A DNA stretch of 64,000 bases from Vibrio artabrorum (lineage in GTDB: Bacteria > Pseudomonadota > Gammaproteobacteria > Enterobacterales > Vibrionaceae), in the NCBI RefSeq assembly GCF_024347295.1, contig NZ_AP025458.1, forward strand, positions 806,001-870,000, read 5' to 3'. Of the stretch, positions 28,372 through 37,703 are shown piece by piece. A program made the translations under genes and the position numbers. Each line of letters opens with the position of its first letter. Positions within the stretch are counted from its first letter, which is position 1. Below the pieces are notes generated by a model that saw nothing but the letters and a program-made list of their open reading frames with translations, made no database searches and was not told the origin of the DNA.

Positions 28372-29799
28372 ATGACGGTTAAAACTCGTTTTGCTCCTAG
28401 CCCAACTGGCTATCTTCACGTTGGTGGTGCACGTACTGCACTTTACTCTTGGCTATTCGCTAAAAACCAAGGCGGTGAATTCGTTCTGCGTATCGAAGAC
28501 ACAGACCTTGAGCGTAACTCTCAAGAAGCGGTTGATGCAATTCTAGAAGGCATGCAATGGATGGGTATGGAATGGGATGAAGGTCCTTACTACCAATCTC
28601 AGCGTTTTGACCGTTACAACGAAATGGTTGATAAGCTACTAGCTGAAGACAAAGCATTCAAATGCTATGCGTCTAAAGAACTGCTTGATGAAATTCGAGC
28701 AGAGCAAGAAGCAAATAAAGAGATGGCTCGTTACGATGCGAATCACCCTAAAATTGTTGCAGCAAACGAAGCAGCAAAAGAAGGTGATGCGTGCGTTATC
28801 CGTTTCCGTAACCCTAAAGAAGGCAGCGTAGTTTTTGATGACCAAATCCGTGGTCGCATTGAAATTGCGAACAGCCAACTTGATGACCTCATCATTCGTC
28901 GTACAGACGGTGCACCAACATACAACTTCGTAGTGGTAGTGGATGACTGGGATATGGGTATTACACACGTTGTTCGTGGTGAAGACCACATCAACAACAC
29001 ACCTCGTCAAATCAACATCTATGAAGCACTAGGCGCGCCAGTGCCAACTTTCGCTCACTGTGCAATGATTCTTGGTGACGACGGTGCGAAACTGTCTAAG
29101 CGTCACGGTGCTGTATCGGTAATGCAATACCGCGACGAAGGTTACCTACCAAATGCACTCAACAACTACCTCGTTCGTTTAGGGTGGTCTCACGGTGACC
29201 AAGAGATCTTCTCTCAAGAAGAGATGATTGAATTCTTCAGCCTGAATGCTATCAGCAAGTCTGCTTCTGCATTCAACACGGAAAAGCTGCGTTGGTTGAA
29301 CAACCACTACATCAAGACTTCTGAGCCTGAGTACGTTGCGAAATACCTGCAATGGCACCTAGACGCACAGAAGATCGACACAACCAATGGCCCAGCGATC
29401 ACTGAAGTGATCAAGCTCGTTGGCGAGCGTTGTAATACGCTTATCGAACTTGCCGAGCAATCTCGTTACTTCTACGAAGACTTCTCTGAGTTTGAAGCGG
29501 GCGCAGCGAAGAAGCATCTACGTGGCGTGGCTAAAGGCCCACTAGAGCTTGCTCTTGCGAAGGTTGAAGTGCTTGAAGATTTCACTACTGCAAACATCAA
29601 AGAGGGTGTGATTGCTGCCGTATGTGAAGAGCTAGAGATCGGTATGGGTAAAATCGGTATGCCACTTCGCGTAGCAGTAACTGGCGGTGGTCAGTCTCCT
29701 TCTGTTGATGCCGTGATGGAGCTTGTGGGTAAAGAGCGGGTAATCGCTCGCATCAAGATGGCTCTTGAGTTCATCGCTGAGCGTGAAGCTAACGCTTAA
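28372..29799 (+). CDS. gltX: Glutamate--tRNA ligase
   Basis: A 475-residue class I aminoacyl-tRNA synthetase charging tRNA-Glu (E. coli 471). The HIGH-type motif is in [18 protein letters not shown] and the KMSKS-type motif is KLSKR at residues 240-244. The C-terminal anticodon-binding domain is complete. It is a single gene with its own promoter and terminator. Its product also supplies the Glu-tRNA used by HemA. Confidence 0.97.
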   Translation: MTVKTRFAPSPTGYLHVGGARTALYSWLFAKNQGGEFVLRIEDTDLERNSQEAVDAILEGMQWMGMEWDEGPYYQSQRFDRYNEMVDKLLAEDKAFKCYASKELLDEIRAEQEANKEMARYDANHPKIVAANEAAKEGDACVIRFRNPKEGSVVFDDQIRGRIEIANSQLDDLIIRRTDGAPTYNFVVVVDDWDMGITHVVRGEDHINNTPRQINIYEALGAPVPTFAHCAMILGDDGAKLSKRHGAVSVMQYRDEGYLPNALNNYLVRLGWSHGDQEIFSQEEMIEFFSLNAISKSASAFNTEKLRWLNNHYIKTSEPEYVAKYLQWHLDAQKIDTTNGPAITEVIKLVGERCNTLIELAEQSRYFYEDFSEFEAGAAKKHLRGVAKGPLELALAKVEVLEDFTTANIKEGVIAAVCEELEIGMGKIGMPLRVAVTGGGQSPSVDAVMELVGKERVIARIKMALEFIAEREANA

Positions 29800-29819
29800 T
29801 TGAGCAATCGCTAGATTTA

Positions 29820-29855
29820 GAAAAGGGTCAGTAACTTAGTTGCTGACCCTTTTTA
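29820..29855. terminator. Terminator between convergent gltX and apeR
   Basis: A 13-bp stem (one G-T pair) built on AAGGGTCAG, with loop TTAG, then TTTTTATTT. Flanking A on the left lets it also end the APE operon. Confidence 0.85.
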
Positions 29856-29883
29856 TTTGCCTCGAATTTTATCTTACTAATGT

Positions 29884-31107
29884 TTAGATTTTTTTGAAGA
29901 TGATAGAAGTGTTGATGCCGCCAAAGGCAAAGTTGTTGCTCATCAGATAGTTAACATCCAATTCGCGGCCTAAGCCTGTAATGTAGTCAAGCTTGCCACA
30001 CTGTTCATCGATGTTCTCAAGGTTTAAGGTTGGACTGAACCAACCGCTGTGCATCATCTCTAAACTTAACCAAGCTTCAATGGCACCACACGCGCCAAGC
30101 GTATGACCAAAGTAGCTTTTCAATGAGCTGATCGGCACTTCACCGAAAATATTGGCCGTCGCATTACTCTCTGCAATATCGCCTTTTTCGGTTGCCGTGC
30201 CGTGCGCAGAAACATAGCCAATCTTCTCAGCTGGAAGCTGTGCGTCTTTCAGCGCTTTCTCCATACAAATTTGCATGGTTTCCATTTGCGGTTGGGTTAC
30301 ATGAGCAGCATCGCAGTTGCTAGCAAAACCAATGATTTCTGCGTAGATCTTTGCACCACGAGCGACAGCATGTTCATACTCTTCAAGTATCAGCGTGCCT
30401 GCACCCTCACCAATAACAAGGCCGTCGCGATCACGATCATATGGACTTGGAGACTTCTTTGGTGTGTCGTTTTTTAAACTGGTCGCAAAAAGGGTATCGA
30501 AAACGGCAGATTCAGTTGGGCATAGCTCTTCACCACCACCAGCCACCATCACGGTTTGGTAGCCGTGCTTAATGGCTTCATAGGCATAACCAATCGCCTG
30601 GCTTCCTGAAGTACACGCACTGCTGGTGGGAATCACGCGGCCGCGCAGACCGAAGAAGAGACCCACGTTTACCGCAGCGGTGTGTGGCATCATTTGAACG
30701 TAAGTGGTTGCTGTGATCGCTCGTGTCGACTTATCGTTCAGCATCACGCCAAACGCACCAATGGCGTCGGTACTGCCGGTTGAAGAACCGTAAGCGATAC
30801 CCGTCTCACCATTGGTCAACACATCGTGACCAATTAAGCCGGCTTGCTCTAATGCATTCTCAGTAGCAACCGTTGCTAGGCGTGATACACGGCCCATGCC
30901 ACGCACTTGTTTACGCTTATAGTGTTTTGGCAGCTGGAAGTCATTAATTGGCGCGGCAAGCTTAGTGTTGAGACCATCGTACTGCTCAAAGTTTGGCATA
31001 TATTGGGTGGCGTTTTCACAGGCTTTTAGTTTCGGCTCGATCTGCTGCCAGTCATTACCAAAGGCAGTAACACCAGACATGCCCGTTACAACGACGCGGC
31101 GGGTCAT
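29884..31107 (-). CDS. apeR: Aryl polyene ketosynthase (FabF-like), ApeR type
   Basis: A 407-residue beta-ketoacyl-ACP synthase. It has the Cys-His-His triad motifs SSACTSGSQAIG, SAHGTATEKGD and KSYFGHTLGACGAIEAW. In APE systems ApeR is one of two full ketosynthases that extend the polyene on ACP with malonyl units. It is the last gene of the leftward operon and overlaps apeQ by 4 bp. Letters follow the published apeA-R order, which this cluster matches gene for gene; assignment rests on family plus synteny. Confidence 0.92.
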   Translation of the reverse strand: MTRRVVVTGMSGVTAFGNDWQQIEPKLKACENATQYMPNFEQYDGLNTKLAAPINDFQLPKHYKRKQVRGMGRVSRLATVATENALEQAGLIGHDVLTNGETGIAYGSSTGSTDAIGAFGVMLNDKSTRAITATTYVQMMPHTAAVNVGLFFGLRGRVIPTSSACTSGSQAIGYAYEAIKHGYQTVMVAGGGEELCPTESAVFDTLFATSLKNDTPKKSPSPYDRDRDGLVIGEGAGTLILEEYEHAVARGAKIYAEIIGFASNCDAAHVTQPQMETMQICMEKALKDAQLPAEKIGYVSAHGTATEKGDIAESNATANIFGEVPISSLKSYFGHTLGACGAIEAWLSLEMMHSGWFSPTLNLENIDEQCGKLDYITGLGRELDVNYLMSNNFAFGGINTSIIFKKI

Positions 31108-31829
31108 ACTAAGCCTCCATTAACGGATATGACTTGGCGAGTGACGTAACCTGCAATATCAGACATTAAGTAGCTCACTAGGCCTGCGACTTCTTCTGAC
31201 TCGCCCATTCGGCGCAGTGGTACTTGAGGAAGAGCATGATCTTTCACGTGTTCGTCAACCATACCGGTATCGATTAAGCCAGGAGCCACGCAGTTAACGG
31301 TGATTTTGCGTTTTGCGAGCTCTAAAGCCAAAGACTTAGTCGCGCCAATTACACCGGCTTTTGCCGCCGCATAGTTAGTTTGACCGCGGTTACCCATGAT
31401 GCCAGATACCGACGCTAGAGTGACAATACGACCGCCTTTGCGTTTTTGAACCATAGGCATCACACACGGGTGGAGCACATTGTAGAAGCTGTCGAGGTTG
31501 GTGTGAATCACGCCGTCCCACTCTTCTTCAGTCATCGCAGGAAATGCCGTGTCACGAGTAATGCCCGCGTTGTTCACTACACCATAGTAAGCGCCGTGTT
31601 CAGCGATATCAGACTCAAGCTTTTCGCGACACTCGCTGCGGTTGCTGATATCAAATTGGATAAGACGACCTGATCCACCCAGTTCGGTGATCGACTGCAG
31701 CGTCTCTTCTGCACCTTGCTTGTCACTCATGTAATGAACGGCGATTTCAAATCCGTCGTTCGCGAGTTGAATAGCGATCGCTTTACCAATGCCTTTGCTG
31801 GCACCAGTGACTAAAACCTGACGAGTCAT
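31104..31829 (-). CDS. apeQ: Aryl polyene 3-oxoacyl-ACP reductase (FabG-like), ApeQ type
   Basis: A 241-residue short-chain dehydrogenase. It has the NADPH motif TGASKGIGKAIA at the N-terminus, NNAGITRD, the catalytic Ser, and Tyr-x-x-x-Lys in TNYAAAKAGVIG, then VAPGLIDTGM. It reduces the ketoacyl intermediate after each condensation. It overlaps both apeP and apeR by 4 bp, so the block is translationally coupled. Confidence 0.93.
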   Translation of the reverse strand: MTRQVLVTGASKGIGKAIAIQLANDGFEIAVHYMSDKQGAEETLQSITELGGSGRLIQFDISNRSECREKLESDIAEHGAYYGVVNNAGITRDTAFPAMTEEEWDGVIHTNLDSFYNVLHPCVMPMVQKRKGGRIVTLASVSGIMGNRGQTNYAAAKAGVIGATKSLALELAKRKITVNCVAPGLIDTGMVDEHVKDHALPQVPLRRMGESEEVAGLVSYLMSDIAGYVTRQVISVNGGLV

Positions 31830-32290
31830 GATGGGCTCCTAGTTTTCATTTCTTGTAATTTTTGTTCGGTTGGTACGTAGACGTTGAGTTGGCATTGAGC
31901 CACTAGCTCACCTTGGTCTTCAACTCTGGCAGTGAACACGGCCATGCCATTGTCTTCCATTAGTTGCTCGGCATAGATATCAAGGGTCTGACCTTGAGTA
32001 AATTCATCACACAGTGACTTGTAGCGACGAGAACCGAGTAAGAAACCGATGGGTGGAGTGGTGTCATTTTTCAGTGCATGGTATCCAGACCACGCAGCAA
32101 CAGACTGTGCCATAAACTCGATACCAACATAAGCTGGGACCGTTTGTGATTCGGCATTAAAGAACAGATTATGAGCACCAATATCGACTTGGCAGTGGAT
32201 CGACAACGGCTCTACGCTGATTGCACGATCGATTAATATCATCGGTTCATCGTGAGGGAGGAGTTGCTCTACAGAAGGGATATCAGTCAT
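31826..32290 (-). CDS. apeP: Aryl polyene hotdog-fold dehydratase, ApeP type
   Basis: A 154-residue protein with the ApeP/FabA-like hotdog pattern (LLPHDEPMILIDRAI, AYVGIEFMAQSVAAWSGY). In characterised APE systems the ApeI and ApeP proteins form the dehydratase that removes water from the 3-hydroxyacyl-ACP, leaving the conjugated double bonds. It overlaps apeO by 8 bp. Confidence 0.88.
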   Translation of the reverse strand: MTDIPSVEQLLPHDEPMILIDRAISVEPLSIHCQVDIGAHNLFFNAESQTVPAYVGIEFMAQSVAAWSGYHALKNDTTPPIGFLLGSRRYKSLCDEFTQGQTLDIYAEQLMEDNGMAVFTARVEDQGELVAQCQLNVYVPTEQKLQEMKTRSPS

Positions 32291-33482
32291 TTACGACACC
32301 AAAAATCAGGCTAATGTTGTTACCACCAAAAGCAAACGAGTTGCTTAAGATGTTCTTTACTTTAAGTTTCTGGGTACAGTTTACCAAATCAATCTCAATA
32401 TCTTCAGCTTTATCCTGACATTTTTGTAAGGGAAGCGGTAAGTCATACTTTAAAATATGCCATGCAATGGCGGCTTCTATCGCACTGGCGGCTCCAAGAG
32501 TATGCCCGGTAAGCGGCTTGGTGGAGCTGACGGGAACCTTGTTTGCAAAAATACGATGAATGGCTTTGCTTTCCATAGAATCATTGAGTGGCGTTGCGGT
32601 GCCATGGGCATTGATGTACCCAATGTCTTCTGCTTGTAACTGCGCTGAATCTAATGCTTTTCTCATTGCTTGCTCGGCGCCGTTTCCTTCAGGGTGAGGT
32701 GCTGAAATGTGGTGTGCATCGGAGCTATCACCGCATCCAAGTAAAGCGATGTTCGCTGTGTTTTGGGGAGAACTCCCCCCCATCAGCTTTGTTTTACTGA
32801 GCAACATAAATGCGGCGGCTTCACCGATGTTGATGCCGTCCCTAGTTGCGCTAAAAGGCTTACAATCGGTCGTTGATAGTGCTTCAAGACCATGAAAACC
32901 ATTGAGTGTTAGTTTACATAAGGTATCGACCCCACCCACTAAGACAGCCTCAACCATCCCAGAATCTAACAAGCGCTGTGCGGTAAGAAATGCCCGACCA
33001 CTCGATGAGCAAGCCGTTGAAATAACGTAACTTGGGCCGGTTAATGAACAGTGTTGGCTGATGAACTCCGAGGTATTCCCCAACTCTTGCTTAAAATAAT
33101 GGTAATCCTCAGGAAATGTGTTGTGCGTCAGTTTGTTTTTGAAAGCCGCTTCGCCATCGGAGATCCCTGATGTGCTAGTACCAATAACCACAGCAATTCT
33201 ATCCGCACCAAATTGCGTTTTCGCTTGCTCGATAGAATCTTTGATTTGATTGAGAGCCGATAGTGCGAGCTGGTTGTTACGAGAGGCGTATTGAGCTTGG
33301 TTTGATGGTATTTGGGGCAGTTTTTCTGATATTTTGCCCACGACAGTTTGCTTACCATCGTTGAGCATATTCTCCACTTTAACCATGTTGGATTTGCACT
33401 CATTTTTGAGGCAACCATGAATATCAGCGATGCTTGAGCCTAATGCTGAATGGAAACCACAGTCTTGGATGTAAATAGGCAT
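32283..33482 (-). CDS. apeO: Aryl polyene ketosynthase, ApeO type
   Basis: A 399-residue ketosynthase with the triad motifs ISTACSSSGRAF, NAHGTATPLND and KPLTGHTLGAASAIEA. In known APE systems ApeO pairs with the truncated ketosynthase-like ApeC as a heterodimer of type II polyketide style. A matching ApeC is present at 44831-45580. It is five bases downstream of apeN. Confidence 0.92.
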   Translation of the reverse strand: MPIYIQDCGFHSALGSSIADIHGCLKNECKSNMVKVENMLNDGKQTVVGKISEKLPQIPSNQAQYASRNNQLALSALNQIKDSIEQAKTQFGADRIAVVIGTSTSGISDGEAAFKNKLTHNTFPEDYHYFKQELGNTSEFISQHCSLTGPSYVISTACSSSGRAFLTAQRLLDSGMVEAVLVGGVDTLCKLTLNGFHGLEALSTTDCKPFSATRDGINIGEAAAFMLLSKTKLMGGSSPQNTANIALLGCGDSSDAHHISAPHPEGNGAEQAMRKALDSAQLQAEDIGYINAHGTATPLNDSMESKAIHRIFANKVPVSSTKPLTGHTLGAASAIEAAIAWHILKYDLPLPLQKCQDKAEDIEIDLVNCTQKLKVKNILSNSFAFGGNNISLIFGVVND

Positions 33483-33487
33483 AGTGT

Positions 33488-34111
33488 TCAGCTCTTACTT
33501 GGGTTGTCAGTAATCGTTGAGTTCAACGTTTGAATGGTGATGGTGTAACCTTGGAGTAAGTGTTTGAAAATAATGTCTCCCGATACTTTGGGTTCTCCAG
33601 TGGTTGCTTGATAATCAATTCGAATAATGGCTTGTTGGTTGTCGTCAAACACGGTTCTTGTTGTCTGAGTATCGACTAAATGCCAACCGATGTTTTGCAA
33701 TGGTTTTGCCCAAGCTTCAGCGGGCCATAGGGTCAACATTAAATTAAATAGCACCTGTTCCGGTTGTGGCAAAGCCGCCCCAAGCCCAGATAAAATCTGA
33801 GTATCAATTTGTTGATTTTGATATTGCAGCGACAGGATACGAGTTCCCCAAGAAGAAAAACCAGCCAAAACGACTTTCCCTTCTGTAATTTCAACTTGAA
33901 CAGGTAGCTGTTGTGTATCGTTTTGCCACGTAGCACTGATGAGCTGGCTAGCGATGAGGGAGTATCCGAGCTGATCCGGCTGCGGAAGTGCTAATTGGAT
34001 ATCATCATTGATGAACACACTTGCCCCCGTTGGTTGCTGAGAGGTCATCGAACAAGCACTGAGTACAAGCCCTACGACCATGGCGAATGTTATCTTCAGT
34101 ATCTTTATCAT
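33488..34111 (-). CDS. apeN: DUF3261 lipoprotein of the APE export set, ApeN type
   Basis: A 207-residue lipoprotein with lipobox LSACS near residue 20 and the DUF3261 pattern (LPQPDQLGYSLIASQL; AEAWAKPLQNIGWHL). This family is found almost only in APE and related clusters beside an MMPL exporter, so a role in moving the lipid-linked pigment to the outer membrane is inferred. It overlaps apeM by 4 bp. Confidence 0.82.
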   Translation of the reverse strand: MIKILKITFAMVVGLVLSACSMTSQQPTGASVFINDDIQLALPQPDQLGYSLIASQLISATWQNDTQQLPVQVEITEGKVVLAGFSSWGTRILSLQYQNQQIDTQILSGLGAALPQPEQVLFNLMLTLWPAEAWAKPLQNIGWHLVDTQTTRTVFDDNQQAIIRIDYQATTGEPKVSGDIIFKHLLQGYTITIQTLNSTITDNPSKS

Positions 34112-36480
34112 CGAGAAGTCTCACGAGAGGTTTGCCTTTCTATGGCATGGTTGGTGTTGAGTGCGAGTGGCGAAAGCAGCCATGCCACAAAAATACCCGT
34201 CAGGACGGTAATACCGAAACTGTGAATGGCGTGAGTCTGACTCAGTGACAATAAGCCAAATGAAAGCAGCGTTGTGAGGCCAGATAAGGTGATCGCTAAT
34301 AAGGTACTTAATGACTTCTTCTGCTCTGCAAAGAACAGAGTGTAGTCAATGCCAATCCCTAAAATCAGGATCAGACCAAGCAAGTTAAATAGGTTCAGTG
34401 TCGAACCTAAAATACCGGTCACCGCTAAACCTGCCACTCCAGCAATCAATGACGGTAAAAGCATCAGCAGACTTTGCTTAACTCCGTAACGCCAACCTAA
34501 AACCATGCCAATGACCGCAAATGCGATTAATAATAACTCGGTGATTTTGACGCGGTACTCAGCAAAAAGGGATGAGATTTCATCGGCTTTGTTGAGGAAT
34601 CGAACACCTTGCTGCTGGGCGAAGCTTGAATTCAGCCATTGCGAGAATTGATCTGAGTTTGTGACGTCTTTAATTAAAATAACGGATGCCGCTTGCCCAT
34701 TGATCGGGGTCAGCCACAGTGGTCGAACCGGCTCTGACACCGGAGATGCCAAAAACTCATTCAGGGTGATCGGTTGATATTTTGGTAGCTCGGGGAAGCT
34801 CGGCCAACCCAGTGTTGTTTGTAATTGGGTGCTTTGGTTGGCATAAAGTTGCTTAACCAATTGATAGTTATTGTATTGCTCTTGTTTGCTGGGTAGGTGT
34901 TGATTGATGCTGCGATACCCAGAGATGCCTTGTCGATCGACTAACGCATCTAATTCAGTACTGATCAGGGTTAATTTTTCGAGTAACGCCTGATTATTTT
35001 TGGCCGTGATCAGTAACATATTTTGCGCATTGCCTAAGCCTGAGAGTTCGGCGATGGCTTGTTCTTGTTGTTTTAGGTGTTCAGGCATTGCCTGCAATTG
35101 TCGAATGTCATCGTCGTAGCGAACGAGGCTGAGCGATGCCACGCTTAAGATCGTGACGACCAATGGTAAGCCGATTCTGAACTTAGGTTGGCTCCATAAA
35201 TTGAGCCAAGTTAGCCAAAGTGTCGCAAAGGGAAGCGGGCGATCTTGGCTTGGTTTCGCGGCTAAAATAGGGTACCAACACACCACACTGGCGTAAGCGG
35301 CGATAAGGCCAATCGACGAAAATAAAGCCAGTTGCTGTAAGCCGGGAAAAGGTGCAACCAGCAAGCCTAAATAGCCGATTAAGCTGGTGAGTAGGCCCAA
35401 TGTGATGGCGACGAAGATATGCTTTAGACCTTTGTCACTTTGCCATTGATTACCCGCCGCCAAACGGTCGGTTAAAAAGTGAAAAGAGTAATCGATGGAT
35501 ACGCCTATCAAGCTTGCTCCGAACACTAAGCTGAACAGATGAATCTTGCCGAAGATAGCGACGGTGCTTACCAAGGCGACTAATAACCCCGTACTGATTG
35601 AAAGCAAAGATAAAGTCAGTGGAAGGGCACTACGAAACGTTAACCACACTAATAAAATAACACCAGCCAGTGAACCTAAGCCGATAGTGCTGATTTCTGA
35701 TTTCGCGCTTTGAGTTCCATAATTGGCGTAAAAAACCACACCAGTATGTTGAATTTTGACGTTAAATTGCTTCTCGATGCCTCGCTCTAAATCGTCGAGC
35801 GCGGGCAGTTGTTCTTGAAGGGCCAAGCTGTAGGGAGAGCCTGCTAACGTTGCGGTAACCAGAATGTGTGACTGGCCTTTTGACTGCGCCGTTAGGTAGC
35901 CATCTTTAATCCCAAAGTTGCTCGAACGGGTGCCAACTGCACTGATGTAGTCGCGAAACAATAAAAATGGGTCATGGGTCAGCTCCGCTGCCGTAACGCC
36001 TGAAAATGGATTGTACAATGACTGAATCACATGTTGAGCTCGTGACTCTGGTGAGTGAGTGAGAGTCTCTTGTTGAGATTGGGTTAACAGTTGAGCTCGG
36101 TGACGAAAATAGAAGTGACTCCATTGGCTTTGTGTGCTGGCGTTGATCTTGCCTTGAACATGTTGAAACAGCGTAGGCTTTCCTGAAGAAGGATTTTGAT
36201 TGAGCGAGTTCTCAAAGGCTTTGGTCGCCGCTATGGTGTTGTTGATGTCAGAACTGCTCAAGACAAACACCACTTGCTCGCTCATTGAGTTGGAAATCTG
36301 TTGAAAGGCTTGCTCTACCATCGGATCTTGCTGATTTTCTGGCAGCAATTTCATAATGTTGCTTTCAATCGGTACTGAGGAAGAAAAAGCGAACTGTTTG
36401 ACCAATAATCCGCTAAATAGCATGACAACCACAAGCCAAACAAGGGCAAGGCTAGAGTTGGAATTGTTGCGCTTCAGCAT
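34108..36480 (-). CDS. apeM: MMPL/RND-family exporter, ApeM type
   Basis: A 790-residue inner-membrane transporter. Two repeats can be seen, each starting with a transmembrane helix and large periplasmic domain followed by five more helices. The second-helix bundles include GVSIDYSFHF in the first half and GIGIDYTLFF in the second, the paired Gly-x-Asp-Tyr motif of MMPL proteins. It presumably flips or exports the APE lipid. It overlaps apeL by 29 bp. Confidence 0.9.
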   Translation of the reverse strand: MLKRNNSNSSLALVWLVVVMLFSGLLVKQFAFSSSVPIESNIMKLLPENQQDPMVEQAFQQISNSMSEQVVFVLSSSDINNTIAATKAFENSLNQNPSSGKPTLFQHVQGKINASTQSQWSHFYFRHRAQLLTQSQQETLTHSPESRAQHVIQSLYNPFSGVTAAELTHDPFLLFRDYISAVGTRSSNFGIKDGYLTAQSKGQSHILVTATLAGSPYSLALQEQLPALDDLERGIEKQFNVKIQHTGVVFYANYGTQSAKSEISTIGLGSLAGVILLVWLTFRSALPLTLSLLSISTGLLVALVSTVAIFGKIHLFSLVFGASLIGVSIDYSFHFLTDRLAAGNQWQSDKGLKHIFVAITLGLLTSLIGYLGLLVAPFPGLQQLALFSSIGLIAAYASVVCWYPILAAKPSQDRPLPFATLWLTWLNLWSQPKFRIGLPLVVTILSVASLSLVRYDDDIRQLQAMPEHLKQQEQAIAELSGLGNAQNMLLITAKNNQALLEKLTLISTELDALVDRQGISGYRSINQHLPSKQEQYNNYQLVKQLYANQSTQLQTTLGWPSFPELPKYQPITLNEFLASPVSEPVRPLWLTPINGQAASVILIKDVTNSDQFSQWLNSSFAQQQGVRFLNKADEISSLFAEYRVKITELLLIAFAVIGMVLGWRYGVKQSLLMLLPSLIAGVAGLAVTGILGSTLNLFNLLGLILILGIGIDYTLFFAEQKKSLSTLLAITLSGLTTLLSFGLLSLSQTHAIHSFGITVLTGIFVAWLLSPLALNTNHAIERQTSRETSR

Positions 36481-37138
36481 CTGATAGTCTTTCCGGTTGA
36501 TGGCTTAACTGACTAAATTCGATCACCGTGCTGTCTCCACGAATCTCTTTTAACTCAATACGTTCGATATCATGCTTGCCTTGTAGTGTGATGGCTTCGA
36601 ACACGGCATTCATCGGTGCACTTTTAGGCGTTAGGGTCAGTTTCCATAGCGTGTTATCTACATTAGCAGTAGAGCTTTGCTGAGTTGTTGGCTCAAATGA
36701 CAGTGAAAATTGCTCTTGAAGCTTTTTGGTATCACCGTGGAACACGGATAAGAAGACATGGCTGAAATAAAATGCCATCGGGTTTTCTTTATCTGTGATG
36801 ATTTTAGCGGGTTGATCGGCAAACTTTTGGCTCAGTTTGTTATTGGTCAGCACCAAGCTCACAGGAAAGGGGGTGACTTGTGTCCAGAGCAAGCCGTTCG
36901 ATTTATCTAATAGGAATGAACCTTGTGATATCAGCGGCTGAGCGAACATGTCCATATTGCGTGTTTGAGTAAAACTACCCCGAACCATGCTGTTTGCGCT
37001 GAGTACGGTTTGCAGTTCTGAAAGAGAACCGACGGCACTTGTATTTTCAGTCGCGATGGCAAAGTTACTCGCCATTATTGAGGCAAGCCCTAGTAGCGCA
37101 ATGCTGATTTGCTTACGTCCATGTTTAAACAGACTCAT
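36452..37138 (-). CDS. apeL: LolA-like periplasmic carrier, ApeL type
   Basis: A 228-residue exported protein with signal peptide ending NFAIA and a LolA/LolB-type fold (SMVRGSFTQTRNMDMFAQPL, GSFLLDKSNGLLWTQVTPFP, IELKEIRGDSTVIEFSQL). A dedicated carrier next to an MMPL pump suggests shuttling of the APE lipid across the periplasm. It overlaps apeK by 14 bp. Confidence 0.88.
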   Translation of the reverse strand: MSLFKHGRKQISIALLGLASIMASNFAIATENTSAVGSLSELQTVLSANSMVRGSFTQTRNMDMFAQPLISQGSFLLDKSNGLLWTQVTPFPVSLVLTNNKLSQKFADQPAKIITDKENPMAFYFSHVFLSVFHGDTKKLQEQFSLSFEPTTQQSSTANVDNTLWKLTLTPKSAPMNAVFEAITLQGKHDIERIELKEIRGDSTVIEFSQLSHQPERLSDAEAQQFQL

Positions 37139-37631
37139 GTTTCACCTGCTGCTGTGTGTGAGATACCTGCGATTGATGCTCTGCCGGTTGGGACAAGCAA
37201 CCAAACTGGTGCCAGTGCTCGACTTTATTGGTAAACACTTTTGGCGAAGCGAAGCGCATTTCTTGCTCTTCGATGGTTACCGCCACCTGTATGGTGTGAG
37301 CACGTGTCATCCGCGCACCTGTGTTTGCATCGTGGATCTCGTAGTCAACGCGCAAGCGGTTTTCCCATTCGGTCAACTTAGCTGATACCTTGATCTGATG
37401 ATTAAACGGTATCGCCTTAATGTATTTTACACGTGTATCGATGATCGGCCACATGTAGCCAGAATCCTTCATCTCATGATAGTTGTACTTAATCTTATTC
37501 ATCATGATGCTCCTGACTTCTTCAAAAAAACGAAAGTAGTTGCCATGATAGATCACGCCCATAGGGTCGGCATCTTGGAATGAGGTGACTAAAGTCACCT
37601 CAGATTGTAATGGATGAAGGATCTCTGACAT
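37125..37631 (-). CDS. apeK: Acyl thioesterase (4HBT hotdog), ApeK type
   Basis: A 168-residue hotdog thioesterase with the 4-hydroxybenzoyl-CoA thioesterase signature DADPMGVIYHGNYFRFFEE, in which the Asp is catalytic. It may clear stalled or finished acyl groups from the ACPs. It lies 72 bp downstream of the ammonia-lyase gene. Confidence 0.88.
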   Translation of the reverse strand: MSEILHPLQSEVTLVTSFQDADPMGVIYHGNYFRFFEEVRSIMMNKIKYNYHEMKDSGYMWPIIDTRVKYIKAIPFNHQIKVSAKLTEWENRLRVDYEIHDANTGARMTRAHTIQVAVTIEEQEMRFASPKVFTNKVEHWHQFGCLSQPAEHQSQVSHTQQQVKHESV

Positions 37632-37703
37632 AAACCGTTCTCAACAATATTGCGTAAAGGGTGGCTACTTTATGAAGTTAGCTACTTTATGAGGTTAGCG
37701 ACG